Assembly (NCBI GenBank): GCA_015060685.1
Contig: SUXZ01000008.1
Span: 1-64,000 of the forward strand
Direction: 5' to 3'
DNA from: Mediterranea massiliensis
GTDB taxonomy: Bacteria; Bacteroidota; Bacteroidia; Bacteroidales; Bacteroidaceae
DNA length: 64,000 bases
In this document: one piece after another, positions 33,836 through 43,700 of the stretch
How positions within the stretch are numbered: position 1 is the first letter of the stretch
Layout: each line of letters opens with the position of its first letter
Notes under the pieces: model-generated
The model's input: the letters and a program-made list of their open reading frames with translations, nothing else
Databases searched by the model: none
Told to the model about the DNA's origin: nothing
Made by a program: the position numbers and the translations under genes

Positions 33836-34438
33836 TTATACTATTTCAAAGTCGCCGCTTGCCTTCAGTTGTTGCAGGCGGTTGTAAATCTGCAGGCATG
33901 CCCATGCGTCGATGGCGGCATATTGTTGTTGCGGGATGGTCAGTTCGTCGGCCTCCCAGTTGGACAGTTGTTGCCTTTTCGATATTTTTTGCTTGAAGAG
34001 GATGGCGAAAATCTTCTGCAAGCTCATCTCTTCTATTCCAAACATCCTTACATATTCTTGTAGTTCGATGATGCCGCGCGGCTGGAAAGGTGCACACTCG
34101 TGCAATTTGTGGAAGTCGTCTTTCAGCGACAATCCCACCTTGGCTATTTGTGGATTTTCCAGCAATGTTATCAGCGGAAGCGTCAGTCCGGTTTGGTTTA
34201 CCCTGAACAGAAATGCCTCGTTTTCGGTGGAAATCTGTACCAAGGCCACCTTGTTTACATGCCCTTTTTTGAACGAAGGCCTTGTCTCGGTGTCTATCCC
34301 CAATAGACTGAATTGCTTCAGGTAGGCAATGGCCCGCTCCGCTTCCTGGGGTGTTTTCACCTGGTGAATCTTACCACTGAAAGCCACTTTCGGGAAGTTG
34401 CCTATCTCTTCTTTGCTGATGTTTTTCCGGATAATCAT
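33836..34438 (-). CDS. 3'-5' exonuclease (DEDD, RNase D-like)
   Basis: LLGIDTETRPSF, VGLSLKDDFHKL, YAAIDAWACLQIY. Confidence 0.87.
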   Translation of the reverse strand: MIIRKNISKEEIGNFPKVAFSGKIHQVKTPQEAERAIAYLKQFSLLGIDTETRPSFKKGHVNKVALVQISTENEAFLFRVNQTGLTLPLITLLENPQIAKVGLSLKDDFHKLHECAPFQPRGIIELQEYVRMFGIEEMSLQKIFAILFKQKISKRQQLSNWEADELTIPQQQYAAIDAWACLQIYNRLQQLKASGDFEIV

Positions 34439-34466
34439 TTGCTTGTTCTGTTAGGTTTTGTCGGCA

Positions 34467-35081
34467 TTATTCGTCGTCGTGACAATGACAATGCTCGTCG
34501 TGGCAATGCTCGTCGTGACAATGACAATGGTCGCCGCATGAATCTTCTTCCTCTTCTTCGTCGTTGCAACTATTGTATTTTACGTCGTGAAGTGCGCGCA
34601 ATGTGTTCACCAGTTTTTGTCCCCAATACAATTTAAAGTTTTCCTGACAAACCGCCAATGCGTCGTGCATGGTTTCGTTCAGCCCCAGTTGGAATACGAA
34701 GATAAAGTCGCGTATGTCTTGGTAGATGTCCGCCAGCTCTTCCGAGATGAACTTTGTGATGGGTTGGTCGCTATACTTCATGTCGCTGACGAACACATCT
34801 AGGTAGTCGTCTTTTTCGGCCATGATGCCGGCGATGTTTATGCGTAGCACCTCGTAGGCGTCTTCGGTGACAAACGTCTCCAAATCCTCCTCGCCCATTC
34901 GTTGGCAGACGGGGAGCATCTCGGCCTTTAGGTATAGCAGCGGCAATATCTTCAACGATGTATCCACGAAGGCGTTTCGGGGCGTTGTTTCGGCTTGCTC
35001 TAAGAATTTGCAAAACTCGGCGGCAACGGTGACAAACTCCACCACGTTCCGTTGGAAAATCACTTCACTATCTTTTTTCAT
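34467..35081 (-). CDS. DUF5063 family protein with His/Cys/Asp-rich C-terminal tail
   Basis: DUF5063-like body; tail CGDHCHCHDEHCHDEHCHCHDDE. Confidence 0.8.
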   Translation of the reverse strand: MKKDSEVIFQRNVVEFVTVAAEFCKFLEQAETTPRNAFVDTSLKILPLLYLKAEMLPVCQRMGEEDLETFVTEDAYEVLRINIAGIMAEKDDYLDVFVSDMKYSDQPITKFISEELADIYQDIRDFIFVFQLGLNETMHDALAVCQENFKLYWGQKLVNTLRALHDVKYNSCNDEEEEEDSCGDHCHCHDEHCHDEHCHCHDDE

Positions 35082-35098
35082 TGTTTTTTATTTTGTTG

Positions 35099-35193
35099 GC
35101 AAAGATAGTGCAAGGCGAGAGGAGAACAAAATAAATACCGATTTATTTTTTTCTCCCGAGCCGCCGTCTATTTTATCCAAAGATAGTGCAAGG
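35099..35193 (-). repeat. ~90-bp dispersed promoter-bearing repeat, copy 2
   Basis: Minus strand TTGCACTATCTTTGG...CTCGGGAGAAAAAAATAAATCGGTATTTATTTTGTTCTCCTCTCGCCTTGCACTATCTTTGC; aligns to 411-499. Confidence 0.85.
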
Positions 35194-35383
35194 TAGGCCG
35201 CCGCCTGTCTTGGGACGAAGCCCAAAGTAGTGCGGCCGAGCCGCCATTTACCAAACAAACTCCGCGCGCGCCCCGAACCTATTCCGTGCGGCTACGCCTT
35301 TTGTTTGGTGCGTTTGTCCATAAAAATGCAATAATATAGGCTTCGCGGGTAGAAGCGTGCAGATATGTTATTGTGGTAAAAAT

Positions 35384-35555
35384 GCGGTCAAATGGTCAGT
35401 TGGTCAGTTTATTTTTCATCGCACCAATACTCGAAGTCGAAATTATTATATTATAATATATTATAATATAATGAAATATCTTTACAAGCTTTATTTTGCT
35501 CAACCCTCGAATGTACCCCTCCGTTTTAAAACTGACCAACTGACCAACTGACCGC
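35384..35555. mobile_element. MITE-like 172-bp element: 27-bp inverted repeats flanking an AT-rich core
   Basis: GCGGTCAAATGGTCAGTTGGTCAGTTT (35384-35410) vs reverse complement of 35529-35555 GCGGTCAGTTGGTCAGTTGGTCAGTTT (25/27). Confidence 0.5.
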
Positions 35556-35602
35556 TTTTTCTGTTTGGTAGGAAAATGGTTGCTGTTAAAAATATGTGAT
35601 TG

Positions 35603-35980
35603 CTATTCTTCGCTCGTCAGTGTCTGTCCGAAGGGGAGGATGGCCAGCTTGGCCAGCTTGAAGTGCTGCAACCCGAAGGGGATGCCGATGATGGTGATGC
35701 AGAAGAAGCCGCCTACGATGAGGTGGGCAATGGCCAGTTCGATGCCGCCGAAGACAATCCAGATGATGTTGAACACAAGGTTGATGCATCCCATGGGTAC
35801 GGGGTCGAATATCGAAGTCTTGCCAAAAGGCCACATGGCATAGATACCAATCTTCATCAGCTGATAGCCGAAGGGAATGCCGATGAGGGTGATGCAATAG
35901 AGTATTCCGAACAGGATGTAGGCCGCTCCCAGGAGAAATCCGCCCAATACAAACCAAAGAATGTTTCCTAATAGTGACAT
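35603..35980 (-). CDS. YccF domain-containing membrane protein
   Basis: GNILWFVLGGFLLGAAYILFG, TLIGIPFGYQLMKIGIYAMWPFG, TIIGIPFGLQHFKLAKLAILPFG. Confidence 0.9.
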   Translation of the reverse strand: MSLLGNILWFVLGGFLLGAAYILFGILYCITLIGIPFGYQLMKIGIYAMWPFGKTSIFDPVPMGCINLVFNIIWIVFGGIELAIAHLIVGGFFCITIIGIPFGLQHFKLAKLAILPFGQTLTSEE

Positions 35981-36090
35981 AGCGTGCAGGTTGTTTTAAA
36001 ATAAACGATTTTGATGCCTATAAAGTTTGTTATGCGTTGCAAATATCAAAATAATTTTTTATCTTTGCAATGAAATAAGAGACAAAAAAT

Positions 36091-38544
36091 ATGGCTAAAA
36101 AAAATAATACTACAACCAAGCAAACAGAACCGGAGAAGCCTTCGTTGCTGAAGCGCATGAAGGTTTTCTTCAAGAACGAAACCATGCACTTCGTGCTGGG
36201 CCTACTGATGGTAATCTTCGCCGTGTATCTGCTGTTGGCGTTCATGTCGTTCTTTGTGACGGGTGCTGCCGACCAAAGCATCCTGGAGGTGGGTGATGCC
36301 GGACAACTGGCGGCTACGGACAACGGCGTGCAGAACTATGCCGGCTCGCGCGGTGCGCAACTGGCCCACTACCTGATAAACGATTGCTTCGGACTGGCTT
36401 CGTTCGTCATCCTGATATTCATGACGCTGGCCGGCTTGAAGCTGATGCGTGTCCGCCAGGGCAACCTGACCAAGTCGTTCGTGATCTGCTCCCTGCTGCT
36501 CATCTGGCTTTCGGTATTCCTGGGCTACCTCTTCTCGGTGATGGCACCTGCCACTTCGCACTTCGCCTGGGGAGGCATGCACGGCTATAACGTCAGCCGT
36601 TGGCTCGAGTCGCAGATAGGTCATCCGGGTGTGGTGATGCTGTTGCTGGTGACGGCCATCTGCTTCATGATATACCTCAGCACGCAAACCGTCATCTACC
36701 TGCGCAACCTGCTTTCGCTGAAGTTTATCCGTCACAAGGCCAAGGAGACTGAAGAGGAGCCGCAAGTCGACCCGTTTGCCGACGTAGCCCCTCAGCCCAT
36801 GGTGGAAGAAGAGGTTTCGCAAGCCATCGAACTGGAACTCGACGAAGTGGAAAAAGCGGTTGATGAGGTGGAAGCCGAGGCGGACGACGTGGCGATGGTG
36901 GTGGAAGAAGGCGCAGACGAAGAGGTGGTTGGCGTTGAAACCAACGTCGCAAATCACGACGGAGGTGATGCCGGCAACGAACCCGCTTTCGAGGTGGAGA
37001 CCAAGGCCGACGAAGCCCCCATACAGTTGGAGCCCTACAACCCACGGTTGGATTTGGAGCACTACCGCTTCCCGACACTCGACCTGATGAAGCATTTCGA
37101 CGACAACTCGCCCACCATCGACATGGAGGAGCAGAATGCCAACAAGGAGAAGATTGTGAGTACCTTGCGTAGCTTTGGCATCGAAATCAGTACCATCAAG
37201 GCAACCGTAGGCCCCACCGTAACGCTATACGAAATCACCTTGGAGCAGGGCATCCGCATCTCGAAAATCAAGGGATTGGAAGATGATATCGCCTTGAGCC
37301 TCGCGGCATTGGGCATCCGTATCATTGCGCCGATACCGGGCAAAGGTACCATCGGTATCGAAGTGCCCAACATCAATCCGAAAATCGTGTCGGGACAAAG
37401 CATCATCGGTAGCAAGAAATTCCAGGAATCTACCGCCGAACTGCCCATCGTGTTGGGCAAGACCATCACCAACGAAGTCTTCATGGTGGATTTGGCCAAG
37501 ATGCCTCACGTGCTGGTGGCCGGTGCCACCGGTCAGGGTAAGTCGGTAGGATTGAACGCCATCATCACCTCCCTGCTGTACAAGAAACATCCCGCCGAAC
37601 TGAAACTGGTGCTTATCGACCCCAAGAAGGTGGAGTTCAGCATCTACTCGGCCATCGAGAACCACTTCCTGGCCAAGCTGCCCGACGAAGGCGATGCCAT
37701 CATCACCGACGTGACAAAGGTGGTGCAGACACTCAGCTCGATTTGCGTGGAGATGGATACCCGCTACGACCTGCTGAAGATAGCACAAGTGCGCAACGTG
37801 AAGGAGTATAACGAGAAGTTCATGGCGCGCAAGCTGAACCCCGAAAAGGGACATAAATACATGCCTTACATCGTGGTGGTGATTGACGAGTTCGGCGACT
37901 TGATTATGACCGCCGGACGCGACGTAGAGCTGCCTATCGCCCGTATCGCTCAGTTGGCACGTGCCGTAGGTATCCACATGATTATCGCTACCCAACGCCC
38001 CACGACGAACATCATTACCGGTACCATCAAGGCCAACTTCCCCGCCCGTGTGGCCTTCCGCGTATCGTCGATGATAGACTCGCGCACCATCCTCGACCGT
38101 CCGGGTGCCAACCAGCTGGTGGGCAAGGGCGACCTGCTCTTCCTGCAAGGTGCCGACCCCGTGCGTGTGCAATGTGCCTTTATCGATACCCCCGAGGTGG
38201 ACAATATCTGTAAGTTCATCGCCAAGCAACAAGGCTATACATCGGCCTTCTACCTGCCCGAATATGTCGACCCGAATGCCGGCGAAAGCGAACTGGGCGA
38301 TGTGGACATGTCGAAACTCGACCCGTTGTTCGACGAGGCGGCACAACTCATCGTCTCCAACCAACAGGGCTCTACCTCGCTCATCCAACGCAAGTTTGCC
38401 ATCGGCTACAACCGCGCCGGCCGCCTGATGGATCAGCTGGAGGCAGCAGGCATCGTTGGCCCGGCACAAGGAAGCAAGCCGCGCGAAGTCTATTGCGTGG
38501 ATTTGACCGACTTGGAGATGAGGCTGAACAATATCCATTCGTAA
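36091..38544 (+). CDS. ftsK: DNA translocase FtsK
   Basis: 4-TM N-terminus, acidic linker, HVLVAGATGQGKSVGLNAII, C-terminal gamma-like domain. Confidence 0.95.
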   Translation: MAKKNNTTTKQTEPEKPSLLKRMKVFFKNETMHFVLGLLMVIFAVYLLLAFMSFFVTGAADQSILEVGDAGQLAATDNGVQNYAGSRGAQLAHYLINDCFGLASFVILIFMTLAGLKLMRVRQGNLTKSFVICSLLLIWLSVFLGYLFSVMAPATSHFAWGGMHGYNVSRWLESQIGHPGVVMLLLVTAICFMIYLSTQTVIYLRNLLSLKFIRHKAKETEEEPQVDPFADVAPQPMVEEEVSQAIELELDEVEKAVDEVEAEADDVAMVVEEGADEEVVGVETNVANHDGGDAGNEPAFEVETKADEAPIQLEPYNPRLDLEHYRFPTLDLMKHFDDNSPTIDMEEQNANKEKIVSTLRSFGIEISTIKATVGPTVTLYEITLEQGIRISKIKGLEDDIALSLAALGIRIIAPIPGKGTIGIEVPNINPKIVSGQSIIGSKKFQESTAELPIVLGKTITNEVFMVDLAKMPHVLVAGATGQGKSVGLNAIITSLLYKKHPAELKLVLIDPKKVEFSIYSAIENHFLAKLPDEGDAIITDVTKVVQTLSSICVEMDTRYDLLKIAQVRNVKEYNEKFMARKLNPEKGHKYMPYIVVVIDEFGDLIMTAGRDVELPIARIAQLARAVGIHMIIATQRPTTNIITGTIKANFPARVAFRVSSMIDSRTILDRPGANQLVGKGDLLFLQGADPVRVQCAFIDTPEVDNICKFIAKQQGYTSAFYLPEYVDPNAGESELGDVDMSKLDPLFDEAAQLIVSNQQGSTSLIQRKFAIGYNRAGRLMDQLEAAGIVGPAQGSKPREVYCVDLTDLEMRLNNIHS

Positions 38545-38557
38545 ACATTGTATAGCT

Positions 38558-39178
38558 ATGAAACGTTGCTCGATTTTTATCACTCTCTGTATGCTTGCTA
38601 TTGTTGCAATGGCGCAACAACTCGATGCAAGAGGCCTGCTCGACAAGGCATCGGCCAACCTGCGTGCCAACGAAGGCATACAGGCCCGTTTCCAAATATA
38701 CACCCCGCAAGGCGAAACCAATGCATCCATCAGCCTCGAAGCCGATAGCTTCTTCCTGGAAACACCCGGCGTGAAGACCTGGTTCGACGGCACTACGCAA
38801 TGGACATATCTCGAAGAGAATCAAGAGGTGAGCGTAACGAACCCCACCCCGGAAGAGTTGCAACAAATCAATCCCTACGTCTTGCTCAACACCTACCAAA
38901 GCGGATACGACCTTCTGCTGGTGGCCAACAATCAGGCGAAGATGTTTCACGAGATACGCCTGACGGCACAATCCGAAGAACAACCCTTGCAACGCATCAC
39001 ACTGATGCTGAACAAGAAGACGTTACACCCCATCCGCATCAAGATGAAACCGCAAGGCATGGCCGGAGAGGTGGATGTGGTGGTGACCGAATATCACACC
39101 AAGAAACAATTTGCCGACGACTTCTTCCGCTTCCCCCCGGCAAGCTATCCGCAAGCGGAAGTCATCGACTTGAGATAG
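38558..39178 (+). CDS. LolA-like outer-membrane lipoprotein carrier
   Basis: Signal peptide; DSFFLETPGVKTWFDGTTQWTYLEENQEVSVTNPTPEELQQINPYVLL. Confidence 0.85.
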   Translation: MKRCSIFITLCMLAIVAMAQQLDARGLLDKASANLRANEGIQARFQIYTPQGETNASISLEADSFFLETPGVKTWFDGTTQWTYLEENQEVSVTNPTPEELQQINPYVLLNTYQSGYDLLLVANNQAKMFHEIRLTAQSEEQPLQRITLMLNKKTLHPIRIKMKPQGMAGEVDVVVTEYHTKKQFADDFFRFPPASYPQAEVIDLR

Positions 39179-39198
39179 AAACAATAAAAAATAACGAT

Positions 39199-40137
39199 AT
39201 GGAAACAGAAAAAGTGAAGTGCCTGATTATTGGTTCAGGACCTGCCGGCTATACGGCCGCTATCTATGCCGGACGCGCAAACCTTGCGCCGGTATTGTAT
39301 GAAGGATTGCAACCTGGTGGACAACTGACTACCACCACCGAAGTGGAAAACTTCCCCGGGTATCCCGAGGGCATCAGTGGCCCGCAACTGATGGAGGACT
39401 TGCGCAAGCAGGCCGAACGTTTCGGTGCCGATATGCGCTTTGGCATCGCCACAAAGGCCGATTTGAGCCAGGCACCCTACAAGATTACCATCGACGACGA
39501 GAAGGTGATCGAGGCGCAAACCGTGATTATTGCTACCGGTGCCACCGCCAAGTACTTAGGATTGGAAGACGAAAAGAAATATGCAGGCATGGGCGTTAGC
39601 GCATGTGCCACTTGCGACGGCTTCTTCTACCGCAAGAAGGTAGTTGCCGTGGTGGGTGGCGGAGATACCGCTTGCGAAGAGGCTACCTACCTGGCCGGAT
39701 TGGCTAAGAAGGTGTACCTCATTGTGCGCAAACCATACTTGCGTGCATCGGACATCATGCAAAAGCGTGTGTTGGAGAACGAAAAGATTGAAGTGCTCTT
39801 CGAACACAATGCCGTAGGCCTCTTTGGCGACAACGGCGTGGAGGGTGTTCACCTGGTGAAACGCATGGGCGAGCCCGATGAAGAACGCTACGACATCCAA
39901 GCCGACGGATTCTTCCTGGCCATCGGTCACAAACCGAACTCGGACATCTTCAAGGAGTATATCGACACCGACGAGGTGGGATACATCATTACCAAGGACG
40001 GCTCGCCATGTACCAAGGTGCCGGGCGTATTTGCCGCCGGCGACGTGGCCGACCCACACTACCGACAAGCCATTACCGCCGCGGCAAGTGGTTGCAAGGC
40101 CGCTATCGAAGCCGAACGTTATCTGCTGACTCTTTAA
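39199..40137 (+). CDS. trxB: thioredoxin-disulfide reductase
   Basis: IIGSGPAGYTAAIYAGRA, CATCDGFFYRKK; start corrected to METEKVK. Confidence 0.94.
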   Translation: METEKVKCLIIGSGPAGYTAAIYAGRANLAPVLYEGLQPGGQLTTTTEVENFPGYPEGISGPQLMEDLRKQAERFGADMRFGIATKADLSQAPYKITIDDEKVIEAQTVIIATGATAKYLGLEDEKKYAGMGVSACATCDGFFYRKKVVAVVGGGDTACEEATYLAGLAKKVYLIVRKPYLRASDIMQKRVLENEKIEVLFEHNAVGLFGDNGVEGVHLVKRMGEPDEERYDIQADGFFLAIGHKPNSDIFKEYIDTDEVGYIITKDGSPCTKVPGVFAAGDVADPHYRQAITAAASGCKAAIEAERYLLTL

Positions 40138-40154
40138 TTAAAAAATATTATATC

Positions 40155-41096
40155 ATGAAAAAAATCTTATTTATCCTTGCATCTGTGCTGATGGGCACAA
40201 CTGCATTTGCACAAGTGAACTTTGGTGGCGTACAGGCAAACGACAACAAAATGGAGTATTCGAAGAAGTTTGCCGATATTAACTATGTGGGCGACGACCA
40301 AGCCTATCACACATTGGACATCTATCTGCCCAAAGAGGAAAAGGCTTCCTATCCGGTGGTGATTCATATCTATGGTAGCGCATGGTTCAGCAACAACTCG
40401 AAGAACATGGCCGACTTGAATACCATCTGTGCGGCATTGCTCGATGCCGGCTATGCCGTGATTACACCTAACCATCGCTCGAGCAACGATGCCAAGTATC
40501 CGGCTCAGATTAACGACATCCGCGCGGTGATTCGTTTCGTGAAGGGCGAAGCGGCCAACTATAACCTCGACCCCACCTTCGTGGGCATCTCGGGCTTCTC
40601 GTCGGGCGGACACCTTGCCTCGTTGGCATTGACCACACACGGATTGAAGAACGGCATCTTGGGCGAAGAGAACTACGACTTGGAAGGCAACCTGGGTAAG
40701 CATACCGACCAGAATAGTGATGTGGATGCTGCTTGCTCATGGTCGGGCCCTATCGACTTGCAAAACATGGATTGCGGCGAAAGCATGAAGATGCCTACCT
40801 CGCCCGAAGAGGTGCTGATTGGTGTGCCCATGTCGGAAAAGCCCGATAAGTATGCCTTGCTAAGCCCCATCCATTATGTAGATGCAACCGACCCTCCCAT
40901 CATGGTTTTCCATGGCACAGAGGATAACGTAGTGCCTTATTGCCAAGGCGAACGCTTTGCCAAGGCATTGAAGGATGCCGGTGCCAACTATCAATTCAAC
41001 CGCGTTGAAGGTGGCGGACACGGCTTTAACATGTACTCGGAAGAGAACTTGAAGAAGATGGTGGATTTCTTCAATCAAGCAAAATCAAAGAAATAA
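40155..41096 (+). CDS. secreted alpha/beta hydrolase (putative carbohydrate esterase)
   Basis: Signal peptide MKKILFILASVLMGTTAFA; GFSSGGHLASLALTTHG. Confidence 0.85.
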   Translation: MKKILFILASVLMGTTAFAQVNFGGVQANDNKMEYSKKFADINYVGDDQAYHTLDIYLPKEEKASYPVVIHIYGSAWFSNNSKNMADLNTICAALLDAGYAVITPNHRSSNDAKYPAQINDIRAVIRFVKGEAANYNLDPTFVGISGFSSGGHLASLALTTHGLKNGILGEENYDLEGNLGKHTDQNSDVDAACSWSGPIDLQNMDCGESMKMPTSPEEVLIGVPMSEKPDKYALLSPIHYVDATDPPIMVFHGTEDNVVPYCQGERFAKALKDAGANYQFNRVEGGGHGFNMYSEENLKKMVDFFNQAKSKK

Positions 41097-41126
41097 GCAA
41101 TTTTAAATCTAACACCCACTTATACC

Positions 41127-43667
41127 ATGAAAAGAACATGCCTATTATTGCTACTTGCCATTGCATGTATGGCAAGCCGTGCACAGGAAAAAGTATCGAT
41201 ACAAGTCGATGCACAAAAGACCGACGGATATATCGACGAACTTCTCTATGGCCAGTTGTTCGAACATATCTACTTCTCGGCAAACAACGGCGTGTGGCAA
41301 GAGTTGATTTTCGAACGCTCGTTCGAACCCGAACACTATCCGGGCATCCATCCTCGTGACGGATACTTCGACGGATGGTTTATGGACGACGAGCAGGTGC
41401 TTCATTCGCCTACCCGCTATGAACAACCGCTCTCAATCACAAGCATAGATAGCGACGAGTATGAGATTACGATGGATGTAAATTGGCGTGCATACAAGTT
41501 GGCACGCCGTGCATGGAGTGGGGGCTTGCTCGATATTCGCTTTGCGTTTGGCAACCAAGCCAATGGCGAGCCATACTACTTGCGCATCCACAACCCAATG
41601 TACGAGGGCGAACGCTTTACACCGGCACAAACCGAGTCGCAAATCAAGGCGCAAAGGGATGCGGAGGCGCGTGCCAAGGCCGAAGCCATGCAACGCCAAC
41701 CAAACTTCGCCATCTCTACCATGCAAGAGCGTGAGATTGAAGGCAGAGGCGGACGTACACGCAAGGTAAGAGCATTGGTGCCGTTGACATTGAAAGTGGC
41801 CAATGAAAAGCAGATAAACGAAAATCGTGAATGGCACAAATTGCGCATCCTTTGCAAAGATAAGAATGTGAAGGCGTATTGGGACGGCAAACAGGTGTTG
41901 AGCTATAACAAACTGGATGTTACCGGCAAGAATGATGTTACTTTCTGGGTAAACTATACCGAAACGCTTTATCGCAATATCCGTGTGACATCGGCCGACG
42001 GAAAGAAAATCTATTTCGAAGGCACACCGGAAGATGTGAAGATTCCTTCGGTGGCCCATCAATGGAATGCTTTTGGAAACGGCGCATACGAATTGGTGAA
42101 GGGCGATGCGGTAAACATGCAATATGCTCAGAAGATTACCGCTACACAAGGCGAAGCAGGTATCTTCCAAGGCCCACAAATTGTGCGCAAGGGTGAGCAA
42201 TTCATCGGCTCAATCTATGCCAAGAGCCCGCAAGGTGGTACATTTGCGGTAGCTATGCGTGCCAACGGCAAGCTGATTGTCGAGAAGCAATTCGACGTGC
42301 GCTCGGCCGATTGGAAAAAGTATGAGTTTACGTTGGATTGTGCCGACTATGAAGGCGATGCCGATTTTGCTATAGCTGTGCGCAAGGGTAGTGTGCTGTT
42401 CGACCAAGTGAGCATGACAACCCGTACCGGCCAAGCAATGGGTGGCTTCCGCCCCGACATCTTCAATGCCGTAGATGCCTTGCACCCAACTTCTATGCGT
42501 TGGCCGGGTGGCGGCTATGTAGCACAATATAATTGGAAGTGGGGTATTGGCCCACAAGAAGAACGTCAACGCTGGCCACACTGGATGTGGATGGATTACG
42601 ACCAAAACGCATTCGGTACCGACGAATTCATCCGCTTCTGTCGCGAGGTAAACTCCGAGCCGGTAATCGTTGTCCGCGTAGGATTCGACCGCCCGGAAGA
42701 GGAGTATGAAAGCATTTTGCAAGATGCATGCGATTGGGTAGCTTATTGCAACGAACCGGCTACAGGCAAGTGGGGTAGTGTGCGTGCGGCAAATGGACAC
42801 CCCGAGCCATACAACGTGAAGTATTGGGAGATTGACAACGAGATGTGGGAAATGGGTTTGGAGAAATACGAAGCGGCTTTGCGCGATTTCTCTACCGCCA
42901 TGCGCAAGGTTGACCCGACAATCAAAATCATCTCATGCGGCGGTTTCCCCGATGACGAAGGTTTGTTGATGCGCTCGGGCAACTATTTCGATTACTTAAG
43001 CTTGCACCACTATGAACAACAAGGTGGCTATCTCACCGGCCCTAAGCGTTTAGGCCAACAATACGACCGCTATGCTAAGATGATTGCGGCATGTCCTAAT
43101 CCGCATATCAAGCTATACATCTCGGAATGGAATTTGAATAGCATCGATTGGCGTACAGGCCTCTTTGCTGGTGGCTTCTTGAATACATGCGAGCAACGCG
43201 ATGTAGTGGGTATGGGCGCGGCAGCACTCTTTATCCGCCGTACCGATTCGCCCGATTGGAACAATGCTTTCATTAACTTCGACTATAAAGACCTGTTTGT
43301 TGCGCCCAACTATCAAGTAACCGAACTTTGGTACGACAACTTCTCGAAGTATCGTTTGGCTTACGAGGGCGATACGAAGGATTTGAGCGTGACAACAACG
43401 CTTTCGGAAGATGGACGACACATCATCGTGAAGGTGGTTAATGCTACCGACAAGCCCTATCAGTTGGCTATTCAAGGTAATTGGAAGGGTATCTCGGGTG
43501 GTGAATACAAATACTTTGCACCCGGTGACTTGATGATTGCTAATAGCATGGATAAAAAAGATGCGGTGGCCTTGAAGAACCGCCCGGTAGATGCCGTAGA
43601 TAATGGTATGACGCTGGAGGTTGAACCATACTCGGCCGGTGTGTTGAAGATAGAACGAACATTTTAA
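41127..43667 (+). CDS. GH51 alpha-L-arabinofuranosidase with inserted LamG/DUF1080-like domain
   Basis: YGQLFEHIYFSANNGVW, HPTSMRWPGGGYVAQYNW, KYWEIDNEMWEMG. Confidence 0.92.
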   Translation: MKRTCLLLLLAIACMASRAQEKVSIQVDAQKTDGYIDELLYGQLFEHIYFSANNGVWQELIFERSFEPEHYPGIHPRDGYFDGWFMDDEQVLHSPTRYEQPLSITSIDSDEYEITMDVNWRAYKLARRAWSGGLLDIRFAFGNQANGEPYYLRIHNPMYEGERFTPAQTESQIKAQRDAEARAKAEAMQRQPNFAISTMQEREIEGRGGRTRKVRALVPLTLKVANEKQINENREWHKLRILCKDKNVKAYWDGKQVLSYNKLDVTGKNDVTFWVNYTETLYRNIRVTSADGKKIYFEGTPEDVKIPSVAHQWNAFGNGAYELVKGDAVNMQYAQKITATQGEAGIFQGPQIVRKGEQFIGSIYAKSPQGGTFAVAMRANGKLIVEKQFDVRSADWKKYEFTLDCADYEGDADFAIAVRKGSVLFDQVSMTTRTGQAMGGFRPDIFNAVDALHPTSMRWPGGGYVAQYNWKWGIGPQEERQRWPHWMWMDYDQNAFGTDEFIRFCREVNSEPVIVVRVGFDRPEEEYESILQDACDWVAYCNEPATGKWGSVRAANGHPEPYNVKYWEIDNEMWEMGLEKYEAALRDFSTAMRKVDPTIKIISCGGFPDDEGLLMRSGNYFDYLSLHHYEQQGGYLTGPKRLGQQYDRYAKMIAACPNPHIKLYISEWNLNSIDWRTGLFAGGFLNTCEQRDVVGMGAAALFIRRTDSPDWNNAFINFDYKDLFVAPNYQVTELWYDNFSKYRLAYEGDTKDLSVTTTLSEDGRHIIVKVVNATDKPYQLAIQGNWKGISGGEYKYFAPGDLMIANSMDKKDAVALKNRPVDAVDNGMTLEVEPYSAGVLKIERTF

Positions 43668-43700
43668 TTAATCTTTATATTAACTTATCATTAAAATTCC

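Noticed and set aside
37225-38793. 522-aa ORF antisense to ftsK
   Set aside because: Mirror of a well-supported GC-richer CDS; composition is His/Gln/Val-rich, typical of antisense translation, and it spans the end of another gene.
38800-39198. N-terminal extension of the TrxB ORF
   Set aside because: Overlaps the LolA-like CDS out of frame; TrxB homology begins at METEKVKCLIIGSGPAG (39199).
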